A stretch of 64,000 bases of DNA from Thiobacillus sp. Its GTDB lineage: Bacteria; Pseudomonadota; Gammaproteobacteria; Burkholderiales; Thiobacillaceae. The stretch lies in NCBI RefSeq assembly GCF_024708915.1, contig NZ_JANJXQ010000050.1, positions 1-64,000 of the forward strand. Reading direction: 5' to 3'. The notes beneath the pieces are model-generated. The model worked only from the letters and a program-made list of their open reading frames with translations. It was not told where the DNA came from and ran no database searches. This document shows, one piece after another, positions 34,776-43,703 of the stretch; within the stretch, counting starts at the first letter, position 1; the number at the start of each line of letters is the position of its first letter. The position numbers and the translations under genes are program-made.

Positions 34776-37633
34776 GCCTGCATTGCCACCACGACCGGGG
34801 CACCCCGGCACGCACATCCACCCAGCGCGTCACTTTGTCCATCGACGGGGTTCCCGTCACGGTTCCGGCTGGAACGTCGGTCATGCATGCCGCTGCCGAG
34901 GCGGGGATCGACATCCCCAAACTGTGTGCGACCGAACAGCTGGAATCGTTCGGCTCCTGTCGCCTCTGCGTGGTCCAGGTGAAGGACCGGCGCGGCTATC
35001 CCGCTTCCTGCACCACGCTGGTGGAGGAGGGCATGGAAGTGACCACGGAGAACGACGCCCTGTTCCGCCTGCGCCGTGGCGTCATGGAACTGTATATTTC
35101 CGACCACCCGCTCGATTGCCTGACCTGCTCCGCCAACGGCAACTGCGAATTGCAGGACATGGCCGGCCGCGTCGGCCTGCGCGAGGTGCGTTACGCCGAA
35201 GGCGACAACCATCTGGCTGAGACGGCGGATACCTCGAATCCCTATTTCACCTACGATCCCGCCAAGTGCATCGTCTGCTCGCGCTGCGTGCGCGCCTGTT
35301 CCGATATACAGGGCACGTTCGCGCTGACCACCACCGAGCGTGGCTTCGAGTCGCGTATCGCGGCGGCGGGCGGCGACGATTTTCTATCCTCCGAATGCGT
35401 CTCCTGCGGTGCCTGCGTGGCGGCCTGCCCGACGGCGTCGCTGCTGGAGAAATCGGTGATCGAGCGGGGCCAGCCGCAACGCAGCATCACCACCACCTGT
35501 GCTTATTGCGGCGTGGGCTGCTCGCTCAATGCCGAAATGCAGGGCGAGAAGGTGATCCGCATGGTGCCCGACATCAATGGCGGCGCCAATCACGGCCACG
35601 CTTGCGTCAAGGGCCGTTTTGCCTGGGGCTATGCCACGCACGCCGACCGCATCACCACCCCGATGATCCGCAGTTCGATCCGCGATGCCTGGCGCGAGGT
35701 GAGCTGGGAAGAAGCCATTGCCCACACGGCGAGCGAATTCCGCCGTCTGCAGGGGCAATACGGGGCCGAGTCGATCGGTTCGATTACGTCCTCGCGCTGC
35801 AGCAACGAGGAGACCTATCTGGTCCAGAAACTGACCCGCGCCGCCTTCGGCGTCAACAACGTCGACACCTGCGCCCGCGTGTGTCATTCCCCCACCGGGT
35901 ACGGCTTGAAGCAGACCATGGGAGAATCCGCCGGCACTCAGGATTTCGATTCGGTGATGCAGGCCGACGTGATCCTGGTGATCGGCGCCAACCCCACCGA
36001 CGCCCATCCGGTGTTCGGCTCCCGGATGAAGCAGCGCCTGCGTCAGGGCGCCAAGATCATCATCGCCGACCCACGCAGCATCGACCTGGTGGAGACCCCG
36101 CACGTCCGCGCCACCCATCACCTCCCGCTGCGGCCCGGCACCAATGTGGCCCTGATCAATGCCCTGGCGCATGTCGTCGTCACCGAGGGGCTGGTGGACG
36201 AGGCTTTCGTGGCGGCACGCTGCGAGCCGGAAGCTTTCGCCAAGTGGCGCACCTTCATCGCCGATCCCCGCCACAGTCCCGAAGCCACCGCTGAGATCAC
36301 CGGCGTGCCGGCGGATGAGATGCGCGCTGCCGCCAGGCTGTACGCCACCGCTGGCAATGCGAGCATCTACTATGGCCTGGGCGTCACCGAGCACAGCCAG
36401 GGTTCGACTATGGTCATGGGCATCGCCAACCTGGCCATGGCCACCGGCAACATCGGCCGGCCCGGTGTGGGCGTGAATCCCCTGCGGGGGCAGAACAACG
36501 TGCAGGGTTCCTGCGACATGGGTTCCTTCCCGCATGAGTTTCCCGGCTACCGCCACGTCGCCGACAACGCCACGCGCACGCTGTTCGAATCCACCTGGGG
36601 GGTGACGCTGTCCGCCGAGCCCGGGCTGCGCATTCCCAACATGTTCGATGCCGCCATCGCCGGCAGCTTCAAGGGCCTGTATGTGCAGGGCGAAGACATC
36701 GTCCAGTCCGATCCCAACACCCAGCACGTTACCGCCGCCCTGGAGTCGCTCGAATGCCTGGTGGTGCAGGATCTGTTTCTGAACGAGACCGCCAAATTCG
36801 CCCACGTCTTCCTGCCTGGCTCGTCCTTCCTCGAAAAGGACGGCACCTTCACCAACTCGGAGCGGCGCATTTCCCGCATCCGCAAGGTGATGCGTCCGCT
36901 GGCGACTTATGCGGACTGGGAAGTGACCCAGATGCTGGCCAATGCCCTGGGCTATCCCATGCACTACACGCACCCGTCCGAGATCATGGACGAGATCGCC
37001 AGTCTCACGCCGACCTTCCAGGGCGTCACTTACGCCAAACTGGACGAACTGGGCAGCATCCAGTGGCCATGTGACGAGGCCCACCCGGCCGGCACGCCCA
37101 CCATGCACGTGGAGGAATTCGTGCGTGGCAAGGGGCGCTTCATGCTCACCGAATACGTGGCCACGGAGGAACGCGCCAACCGCCGCTTCCCGCTGCTGCT
37201 GACGACCGGGCGCATCCTGACCCAGTACAACGTGGGCGCCCAGTCCCGGCGTACCGCCAATGTCGTCTGGCATCCGGAGGACGTTCTGGAACTACATCCG
37301 GTGGACGCGGAAGACCGCGGCATCCGCGACGGCGACTCGGTCGGCGTGCAAAGCCGTGCCGGCGAAATCATGCTGCGCGCCAGGATCAGCGAGCGCATGC
37401 AGCCCGGCGTGGTCTACACCACCTTCCATTGGCCCGGTTCGGGAGCCAACGTGGTGACTACCGAGAATTCGGACTGGGCCACCAACTGCCCCGAGTACAA
37501 AGTGACCGCCGTGCAGGTTTTCCGTGTGGAACAGCCCTCTGCCTGGCAACAGCAGTTCGCCCGTTTCGACGCGGAGCAAATGGCCCTGCTGGAGGCGGAA
37601 TCGAAATCGAAGAGGGATCATGCGCCTGTGTGA
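34772..37633 (+). CDS. fdsA: NAD-dependent formate dehydrogenase alpha subunit (Mo/W, Cys type)
   Basis: A 953-residue catalytic subunit oxidising formate to CO2 in the cytoplasm. Order: 2Fe-2S ferredoxin domain (residues about 19-100, LCATEQ...GSCRLC), a His-Cys 4Fe-4S segment (DHPLDCLTCSANGNCELQ), two further 4Fe-4S clusters (CIVCSRCVRAC, CVSCGACVAACP), then the bis-MGD domain beginning CAYCGVGC. The metal ligand is Cys371 in RVCHSPTG, where FdoG of this window has selenocysteine. No Tat signal, as expected for a soluble enzyme. An upstream in-frame ATG at 34541 is inside fdsB and is rejected. Confidence 0.96.
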   Translation: MSLHCHHDRGTPARTSTQRVTLSIDGVPVTVPAGTSVMHAAAEAGIDIPKLCATEQLESFGSCRLCVVQVKDRRGYPASCTTLVEEGMEVTTENDALFRLRRGVMELYISDHPLDCLTCSANGNCELQDMAGRVGLREVRYAEGDNHLAETADTSNPYFTYDPAKCIVCSRCVRACSDIQGTFALTTTERGFESRIAAAGGDDFLSSECVSCGACVAACPTASLLEKSVIERGQPQRSITTTCAYCGVGCSLNAEMQGEKVIRMVPDINGGANHGHACVKGRFAWGYATHADRITTPMIRSSIRDAWREVSWEEAIAHTASEFRRLQGQYGAESIGSITSSRCSNEETYLVQKLTRAAFGVNNVDTCARVCHSPTGYGLKQTMGESAGTQDFDSVMQADVILVIGANPTDAHPVFGSRMKQRLRQGAKIIIADPRSIDLVETPHVRATHHLPLRPGTNVALINALAHVVVTEGLVDEAFVAARCEPEAFAKWRTFIADPRHSPEATAEITGVPADEMRAAARLYATAGNASIYYGLGVTEHSQGSTMVMGIANLAMATGNIGRPGVGVNPLRGQNNVQGSCDMGSFPHEFPGYRHVADNATRTLFESTWGVTLSAEPGLRIPNMFDAAIAGSFKGLYVQGEDIVQSDPNTQHVTAALESLECLVVQDLFLNETAKFAHVFLPGSSFLEKDGTFTNSERRISRIRKVMRPLATYADWEVTQMLANALGYPMHYTHPSEIMDEIASLTPTFQGVTYAKLDELGSIQWPCDEAHPAGTPTMHVEEFVRGKGRFMLTEYVATEERANRRFPLLLTTGRILTQYNVGAQSRRTANVVWHPEDVLELHPVDAEDRGIRDGDSVGVQSRAGEIMLRARISERMQPGVVYTTFHWPGSGANVVTTENSDWATNCPEYKVTAVQVFRVEQPSAWQQQFARFDAEQMALLEAESKSKRDHAPV

Positions 37634-38441
37634 TCTGCCCGAGCCGGCCTTGATCCTGCCGCCCGCCCTGATGGAAGCGGCCGCCCACAGCGGCGGCGGC
37701 GCACGCGTGGACACCGTGCCGGAGGAGGTGCCGGTGGCCTTGTCGTACAACGGCATTTCCCACGCGGTGATGCTGGCCAGCCCGGCCGACCTGGAAGACT
37801 TTGGCCTCGGCTTCAGCCTGAGCGAGGGGATTCTGACGGATCCCTCCGAACTGTACGACCTGGAACTGGAAGTGGGCGAACGCGGCGTCGTCGTGCAGAT
37901 GCGCATCTCCGAAGCGCGCCTGGCCGGCCTCAAGCAGCGTAGACGGGCGCTGGCTGGACGCACCGGCTGCGGGCTGTGCGGTGTGGAAAGCCTGGAACAG
38001 GTGGCGCGCGTGCTGGCGCCGTTGCCGGCAGGGCCGGCTATTGCGGCGGCATCACTGCAAAAAGCGCTGACCCATCTGCAGCAGAACCAGCCGCTGCATG
38101 CCAGCACCGGTGGCGTACACGCTGCCGCCTGGGCCGATCCGGCCGGCAATCTTCTGGCGGTGCGGGAGGATGTCGGACGTCACAACGCGCTGGACAAACT
38201 GATAGGCGCGCTGGCGCGCGAGCACCGCGACATGCGCGCCGGCTTCGCCCTGATCACCAGCCGTGCCAGCTTCGAAATGGTGCAGAAGGCGGCCAGCGTC
38301 GGCATCCCGATGCTGGCGGCGGTGTCCGCGCCGACCGGTTACGCCATCCGCCTGGCGCGCGAATGCGGGCTGACCCTGGCCGGCTTCGTGCGCGACCGGC
38401 GCTATACGCTCTACGCGCATCCCGAACGTATCATCGAATAA
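37620..38441 (+). CDS. fdhD: Formate dehydrogenase sulfurtransferase FdhD
   Basis: A 273-residue protein that transfers sulfur from a cysteine desulfurase to the Mo/W cofactor of formate dehydrogenases. The Cys pair that carries the sulfur is in TGCGLCGVESL; REDVGRHNALDKLIG and TSRASFEMVQKAA are further hallmarks. ATG at 37620 overlaps the end of fdsA by 14 bases. It may serve both formate dehydrogenases of the window, since no second fdhD is seen. Confidence 0.95.
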   Translation: MRLCDLPEPALILPPALMEAAAHSGGGARVDTVPEEVPVALSYNGISHAVMLASPADLEDFGLGFSLSEGILTDPSELYDLELEVGERGVVVQMRISEARLAGLKQRRRALAGRTGCGLCGVESLEQVARVLAPLPAGPAIAAASLQKALTHLQQNQPLHASTGGVHAAAWADPAGNLLAVREDVGRHNALDKLIGALAREHRDMRAGFALITSRASFEMVQKAASVGIPMLAAVSAPTGYAIRLARECGLTLAGFVRDRRYTLYAHPERIIE

Positions 38442-38452
38442 ACAAGGAACGC

Positions 38453-38698
38453 ATGTTCATGAATGTCGAACACCTGATCCAGATGGCCAACCAGATTGGC
38501 GCCTACTTCGCTGCCGAACCCGATCGTGCCGTCGCACGCGATGGTGTGGCCGATCATCTGGCACGCTTCTGGGAGAAACGCATGCGACAAAGCCTCTACG
38601 CCAGTTTCGACCAGGGCACTGCGACCACGCTCGCTCCCCTGGTCAGCGAGGCGCTGGTCGAGCATCGCGAACGCATCCTGGGTAAAAAAGCCGCATGA
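38453..38698 (+). CDS. fdsD: Formate dehydrogenase delta subunit
   Basis: An 81-residue helical protein found at the end of fdsGBACD operons and needed for a stable complex. It shows the family pattern HLIQMANQIGAYFAAEPDR and ADHLARFWEKRMRQSL. ATGs at 38453 and 38459 both fit AAGGAA (38444-38449); the second has the better spacing. Stop overlaps folK by ATGA. Confidence 0.9.
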   Translation: MFMNVEHLIQMANQIGAYFAAEPDRAVARDGVADHLARFWEKRMRQSLYASFDQGTATTLAPLVSEALVEHRERILGKKAA

Positions 38699-39258
38699 GC
38701 CTCGCTTTCATCGCACTGGGCGGCAATCTCGACTGTCCCGCCGCCCGTCTGCTCAAGGTCATGGGCGAACTGGACAACCTGCAGCAGACCCGTCTGCTGC
38801 GCACCTCTTCGCTGTATCGCACCGCTCCGGTGGGCTACGCCGGGCAACCCGATTTCGTCAACGCCGTGGCCCTGATCGACACGGCGCTGCCGCCGCAGGC
38901 GCTGATGGCGGAACTGCTCGCCTGCGAGGCGCGCCATGGCCGTGTGCGCGACCAGCGCAACGGCCCGCGCACGCTGGACCTCGACCTGCTGCTCTACCAG
39001 GATCGGGTACTCGAAGACAGTTTCGTCACGCTGCCGCATCCACGCATGCACGTGCGTCCGTTCGTGCTGGTGCCGCTGCTGGAAATCGCGCCGGACTGCG
39101 TCGTTCCCCGGCACGGAGAGGCCCGCGCGCTGCTCGCCGCCTGCCCGGATCGGCACGATGCGAGGCGCATCGAGCGCGTTGCTTTCGATTGGGGTTTGCA
39201 CACCCTGCGCCGGATGGGGCAAGGCCTGGTTGCGCCGGATAATGCATTCTCCCCGTAG
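38695..39258 (+). CDS. folK: 6-hydroxymethyl-7,8-dihydropterin pyrophosphokinase
   Basis: Folate-synthesis enzyme of 187 residues that pyrophosphorylates hydroxymethyl-dihydropterin. Family signatures: FIALGGNLD at the start, APVGYAGQPDFVNAVALIDT, and the active-site block RNGPRTLDLDLLLY, then LPHPRMHVRPFVLVPL. The start overlaps the fdsD stop, so folate synthesis is translationally coupled to formate dehydrogenase here; formate also enters folate-bound C1 metabolism, which could explain the link. Confidence 0.93.
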   Translation: MSLAFIALGGNLDCPAARLLKVMGELDNLQQTRLLRTSSLYRTAPVGYAGQPDFVNAVALIDTALPPQALMAELLACEARHGRVRDQRNGPRTLDLDLLLYQDRVLEDSFVTLPHPRMHVRPFVLVPLLEIAPDCVVPRHGEARALLAACPDRHDARRIERVAFDWGLHTLRRMGQGLVAPDNAFSP

Positions 39259-39519
39259 CGGCCCGAAGCGGAGTTAGGCGCCTGCTGTTCTGAATGCGCG
39301 CGGCGCCCTTGTCCCCAGCCGTTCATTCAGATGACGGCACCGCGCCCATGCGGACCAGGGCGGCGGGCAGCCCCGACCCTATCGGCACTCATTACGAACC
39401 CGACGCGGGGACGTCGGCACGTCATACTTGTCGCAGAAAATAAACTAGAATGGCGGACACCGAACTTTCGGGCCCGGAAGTCTTCTCCACCGCCACACCC
39501 CACGATTCTCGATATAGCA

Positions 39520-40269
39520 ATGCCAAAACATGCCTACTACGGCAGGCTTTCCGTGGTTGTACCTGTCAAAAACGAGCAGGACAACGTCGAGCCGCTGGTG
39601 CGCGAAATCGCGACAGCGCTGTCCGGCAACACCACATTCGAAATCATCTACGTCGACGACGGCAGCACCGACGCCACCCAGGCCCGGCTGCAGGCCCTGA
39701 AAGCCGAATTCCCGATGCTGCGGATGATCCGTCATCGCGCCTCGTGTGGGCAGAGCCGGGCGGTGACGACGGGCGTGACTGCGGCGCGCCATGAGTGGAT
39801 CGCCACGCTCGACGGCGACGGCCAGAACGACCCGGCCGATATCCCGGCGCTGCTGGCCGAACTGGCCAACCCGGTGCAGCCGGCCAACCTGGAACTGCTG
39901 GCGGGCTGGCGCGCCCGGCGCAACGACACCTTTCTGCGCCGCCTGTCGTCGAAAATCGCCAATGGCGTGCGTTCGCGCATGCTGAAGGACAATACGCCGG
40001 ATACCGGCTGCGGCCTCAAGGTGTTTGCCCGTGAAACGTTTCTGCAGCTGCCCAACTTCGACCACATGCACCGTTTTCTGCCGGCATTGGTGATGCGCAA
40101 CGGCGGTGCGGTGGTGTCGGTTCCGGTCCATCATCGTGCCCGTGAGCGCGGCACGTCGAAATACGGCGTGCACAACAGGCTGTGGGTCGGCATCGTCGAC
40201 CTGTTCGGCGTCGCCTGGCTGCAGCGGCGGGTGCGTCTGCCGGTGATCGAGGCCGATTCCGATCGCTAG
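39520..40269 (+). CDS. Glycosyltransferase family 2 (polyprenyl-phosphate sugar synthase type)
   Basis: A 249-residue GT2 enzyme of the DPM1/ArnC type that loads a sugar onto undecaprenyl phosphate at the cytoplasmic face. Seen: SVVVPVKNEQDNVEPLV, IYVDDGSTD, ATLDGDGQNDP (DxD-type) and GCGLKVFARE. ATG at 39520 (MPKHAYYG) starts at the family position; upstream in-frame sequence to 39331 has no family match. No membrane helix after the catalytic domain. Followed with no gap by the VTT protein and then a GT39 transferase, a plausible lipid-linked sugar route for envelope glycan or lipid A changes. Confidence 0.88.
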   Translation: MPKHAYYGRLSVVVPVKNEQDNVEPLVREIATALSGNTTFEIIYVDDGSTDATQARLQALKAEFPMLRMIRHRASCGQSRAVTTGVTAARHEWIATLDGDGQNDPADIPALLAELANPVQPANLELLAGWRARRNDTFLRRLSSKIANGVRSRMLKDNTPDTGCGLKVFARETFLQLPNFDHMHRFLPALVMRNGGAVVSVPVHHRARERGTSKYGVHNRLWVGIVDLFGVAWLQRRVRLPVIEADSDR

Positions 40270-40989
40270 ATGAAGGCGCGCATTATCGTCAAAGGCCTGG
40301 TGCTGATCCTGAGCCTGGCGCTGCTCGGCTACCTGTTCAAGACCAGCGATCTCGGCAACAGCGTCAACGAGGCCTGGATCGACGCGCGGGTGCGCGGACA
40401 CGGCGTCAACGGCGCCTTGCTGTTTCTGCTGATGGGCGGCGTGTTCACCGCCCTCGGCCTGCCGCGGCAGATCATCGCTTTTCTCGGCGGCTACGCCTTC
40501 AGCGTGGGGCTGGGCACGCTGCTGGGCACGCTGGCGGCACTCCTGGGCTGCATATTGAACTTCGTTTACGCGCGTTTCTTCGGCCAGGGCCTGCTGCGTG
40601 CGCGGCTGGGTGCGCGCGCCGGCCGTTTCGACCGCTTCATCCACGAGCACCCGTTTTCCATGACGGTATTGATCAGGTTGCTGCCAGTAGGCAGCAACCT
40701 GCTGACCAATCTGGTGGCCGGCATTTCGAGTATCCGCCCCGCGCATTTTTTCCTCGGCACGCTGCTCGGCTATCTGCCGCAGACGCTGGTGTTCGCGCTG
40801 GTCGGCAGCGGCGTTCACATCGCGCCCGCCCTGAAGCTCGCGCTCGCCATCGGCCTGTTCCTGGTTTCGGGCGCGCTGGGGGCCTATCTTTATCGCCGTT
40901 TCCGGCATGGCCAGAGCCTCGGCGACCAGGTCGATGCCGCGCTGGACGAAACTGACACAGGCGTTGCTCGTGAATCCCTATCGAAATGA
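40270..40989 (+). CDS. VTT (DedA/TVP38) family membrane protein
   Basis: A 239-residue inner-membrane protein with the VTT domain: FTALGLPRQIIAFLGGYAF, the re-entrant-like GTLLGTLAALLGCILNF, and LIRLLPVGSNLLTNLVAG. Members of this family help return undecaprenyl phosphate or other lipids across the membrane, which fits its place between two lipid-linked sugar transferases. Starts one base after the GT2 stop. Confidence 0.87.
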   Translation: MKARIIVKGLVLILSLALLGYLFKTSDLGNSVNEAWIDARVRGHGVNGALLFLLMGGVFTALGLPRQIIAFLGGYAFSVGLGTLLGTLAALLGCILNFVYARFFGQGLLRARLGARAGRFDRFIHEHPFSMTVLIRLLPVGSNLLTNLVAGISSIRPAHFFLGTLLGYLPQTLVFALVGSGVHIAPALKLALAIGLFLVSGALGAYLYRRFRHGQSLGDQVDAALDETDTGVARESLSK

Positions 40990-42568
40990 CGGGCGCGGCC
41001 TGTTGCTGTTGAGCCTGCTGCTGCTGGCGGCGTTGACTGCAGTGGCGATGCTGGCGCGGCCGCTGATCCCGGTCGACGAAACGCGCTACGTCAGCGCGGC
41101 GTGGGAAATGTGGCTGCGCGGCGACTTTCTGGTGCCGTTCAAGAACGGCGAACCCTATAGCCACAAGCCGCCTTTCATGTTCTGGATGTTCCATGCGGGC
41201 TGGGCGCTGTTCGGCGTCACCGACTGGTGGCCGCGGCTGGTGCTGCCGCTGTTTTCCGCCGGCGCGCTGCTGCTGACGTATTCGCTCGCCCGCCGCCTGT
41301 GGCCGCAGCGCGCCGGCCTCGGCGGGCAGGCCGCGCTGATTCTGGTGAGCGCACTGCTGTGGATCGTCTTTTCCACCTCGGTCATGTTCGACGTGATGCT
41401 GGCGTTCTGGGTGCTGCTGGGGACGCACGGCGTACTCGCCGCCGCCGACGGCAAGCGGCGCGGCTTCGTCATGCTGGGGATCGCGGTCGGCATGGGTGTG
41501 CTGACCAAGGGCCCGGTCATCCTGCTGAATCTGCTGCCGGTTGCCGTGCTGGCGCCGTGGTGGAACCCCGGCATGCAGTGGCGCCGCTGGTTCGGCGGGA
41601 TCGTGCTGGCGGTGCTGCTGGGTGCGGCCATAGCGCTGGCGTGGGCAATCCCGGCCGGCATGGCCGGGGGCGAGGCTTACCGCAACGCGATTTTCTGGGG
41701 CCAGACCGCCGATCGCATGGTCGAATCTTTTGCCCACCGGCGGCCGTTCTGGTGGTACCTGCCGTTGTTGCCGCTGCTGCTGTTTCCGTGGTTCGTCTGG
41801 CCGGGATTCTGGCAGGCGCTGGCGCATCACCGGCGGGCCGGGCTGGACCGCGGCACGCGCTTTTGCCTCGCCTGGATGCTGCCGGTGTTCATTGCGTTCT
41901 GCTTCATCAGCGGCAAGCAGCCGCATTATCTGGTGCCGCTGTTTCCGGCGTTTGCGCTGCTGGCTGCGCGCGTACTGGCTGACCGTCCGGCTTTCCGCGT
42001 GGGCGTGCCTGCCCTGCTGGCAATGGGGTTGGGCGTGGCGTTGATGCTGGCTGCCAGCGGGAAAATTGCGGCACTCCACGAAGAGGCCGCTGCGTTGCCG
42101 GCGCTATGGCCGGGCGCGGTGCTGGCGGTGCTGGCGCTGGCCGCCTGGGCGATCGGCCGGCGCGGTTTTCCGGCGGTGCCGAATCTGGCGCTGCTGGGGG
42201 CAGCCACGCTGGCGCTGGTGCAGCTGGCCGCCAAGCCATCGATCGATCCGCTGTACGACATCAAGGCGCTGGCGCTGGCGATCGGAGAGGTGCAGGCACA
42301 AGGTCTGCCGGTGGCGAATGCCGCAAGGTACCACGCGCAATATCAGTTTCTGGGCCGTCTGCAAGCGCCGCTGCTTGAATTGCACGGTGCCGAGCTAAAG
42401 CGCTGGCTGGCCGAGCACCCCGAAGGCTACGCGGTGATCTATCTGAAGGACAGGCAGAAGATGGACGCGATCCCGGCGCGCCACAAGCAGGCGTATCGCG
42501 GGGGGGCAGCCGTACTGGTGGACGCGCGTACGGCGGCCGGGCTGCTGCCCGTTCACATTGAAAACTGA
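40970..42568 (+). CDS. ArnT-like glycosyltransferase family 39, membrane
   Basis: A protein of about 532 residues from GTG at 40970, with many membrane helices, of the lipid-linked sugar transferase class (ArnT/PMT). The catalytic acid motif is early, LIPVDETRYVSAAWEMW, followed by SHKPPFMFWMFHAGW. It would transfer a sugar from undecaprenyl phosphate to a periplasmic acceptor such as lipid A. Starts at 40907 and 40934 (ATG) are possible but overlap the VTT gene more. Third gene of the set. Confidence 0.87.
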   Translation: MNPYRNDGRGLLLLSLLLLAALTAVAMLARPLIPVDETRYVSAAWEMWLRGDFLVPFKNGEPYSHKPPFMFWMFHAGWALFGVTDWWPRLVLPLFSAGALLLTYSLARRLWPQRAGLGGQAALILVSALLWIVFSTSVMFDVMLAFWVLLGTHGVLAAADGKRRGFVMLGIAVGMGVLTKGPVILLNLLPVAVLAPWWNPGMQWRRWFGGIVLAVLLGAAIALAWAIPAGMAGGEAYRNAIFWGQTADRMVESFAHRRPFWWYLPLLPLLLFPWFVWPGFWQALAHHRRAGLDRGTRFCLAWMLPVFIAFCFISGKQPHYLVPLFPAFALLAARVLADRPAFRVGVPALLAMGLGVALMLAASGKIAALHEEAAALPALWPGAVLAVLALAAWAIGRRGFPAVPNLALLGAATLALVQLAAKPSIDPLYDIKALALAIGEVQAQGLPVANAARYHAQYQFLGRLQAPLLELHGAELKRWLAEHPEGYAVIYLKDRQKMDAIPARHKQAYRGGAAVLVDARTAAGLLPVHIEN

Positions 42569-42571
42569 GGT

Positions 42572-42817
42572 TCAGGCCTCGGCGTCGCGCTGCGGCAGCA
42601 CCACTTCGCGCGAGGGCGAAATAGTCGAGATGGCATGTTTGAAGATCATCTGCGCGGCCTGGTCCTGGCCTTTCAGCAACACCACGAACTGATCGAACGA
42701 TTCGATCCGCCCCATCAGCTTGATCCCGTTGACAAGAAAGACCGATACCGGAATGCGCTCCTTGCGCAGGGTGTTGAGAAAAACGTCTTGCAGGTGGTTG
42801 TATTCTTTGCTGGCCAT
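42572..42817 (-). CDS. hfq: RNA chaperone Hfq, with a longer variable loop
   Basis: An 81-residue Sm-like protein that pairs small RNAs with mRNAs as a hexamer. Sm1 ([37 protein letters not shown]) and Sm2 ([12 protein letters not shown]) are clear, with the key Gln-Asp-Phe and KH residues kept. Between them GQDQAA replaces the shorter NTVS of E. coli Hfq, and the start [12 protein letters not shown] also differs from the usual KGQxLQDPF. It is not next to miaA/hflX, the common site; miaA is 14 kb away in this window. It may be the main Hfq or a second copy. Confidence 0.93.
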   Translation of the reverse strand: MASKEYNHLQDVFLNTLRKERIPVSVFLVNGIKLMGRIESFDQFVVLLKGQDQAAQMIFKHAISTISPSREVVLPQRDAEA

Positions 42818-42876
42818 GCTTGGCTCCCTGTCAGGTAAAGGCGGGGCAGGCCCCCGCTTGAGTCATTATTAGCGGA

Positions 42877-43692
42877 TTACTCGATTTTTGCACTGGCACG
42901 AACTGACGTGATGGCGTCGCGGATGCGCTGCTGCTGCAACTGCTTGACGATTTCGCCGCGTACGGCATCCAGCGGCGGCAGCTGCGCCTGACGCGTGTCG
43001 TCGAGACGGATGACGTGGTAGCCGAACTGCGTCTTCACCGGCGTCTTCGTGGTTTCGCCTTTTTTCAGGCCGGCCAGGGCGTCGGAGAATTCCGCTACGA
43101 ACGCGCGGCGGTCGGACCAGTCGAGGGCGCCGCCGTTTTTGGCCGAGCCGGTATCCTTCGATTGCTTTTTGGCGAGATCCTCGAATTTGGCCTTCTTGCC
43201 GAGGTCGGCAATGATCTTCTTCGCTTCGGCTTCGGTTTTCACCAGGATGTGGCGCGCGCGGTATTCCGGCTCGGCGGGCTCGGCCTTGGCCTTGTCGTAG
43301 GCGGCCTGGATTTCCGCGTCGTTCACCGGATGGGCTTTGACGTAGTCTTCCAGATAGGCTTTGGCCAGCTGATCCTTGCGGCGGATATCCAGCGCCGCGG
43401 CGAGCGGCGGCTCCTTGTCGAGCCCCTTGTCCATGGCGGCGCGCGACAGCAGTTCCAGGTTGATCAGCGATTCGCGCACGCGCTCGGCGAGCTGCGGGGT
43501 ATCGGGCTGGCCCTGGGCCATTTCGCGCTTGACCAGATCGCCGTACAAGGCGGGGATTTCCTTGCCGTTGACTACGGCCAGCGGTTTATCGGAGGCGGCA
43601 ACTGGGGCGGGCGCCGCAGGGGCAGGGGTTTGCGCCTGCGCCAGCGGGGTGAGGGCCAGCAGGATCAGGGCGGGGAGAAGGGCAAGACGCAT
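42877..43692 (-). CDS. Periplasmic parvulin-type peptidyl-prolyl isomerase
   Basis: A 271-residue exported protein: signal peptide to about residue 20 (ending AQAQ), a helical SurA-like N-terminal chaperone region, and a rotamase (PpiC) domain from about residue 140 (RARHILVKTEAEAKKII ... GALDWSDRRAFVAEF ... TQFGYHVIRLDD). It would help outer-membrane and periplasmic proteins fold. Last gene of the yciB-yciI-bolA-ppi run. Confidence 0.92.
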   Translation of the reverse strand: MRLALLPALILLALTPLAQAQTPAPAAPAPVAASDKPLAVVNGKEIPALYGDLVKREMAQGQPDTPQLAERVRESLINLELLSRAAMDKGLDKEPPLAAALDIRRKDQLAKAYLEDYVKAHPVNDAEIQAAYDKAKAEPAEPEYRARHILVKTEAEAKKIIADLGKKAKFEDLAKKQSKDTGSAKNGGALDWSDRRAFVAEFSDALAGLKKGETTKTPVKTQFGYHVIRLDDTRQAQLPPLDAVRGEIVKQLQQQRIRDAITSVRASAKIE

Positions 43693-43703
43693 GCGGATTC
43701 CTT

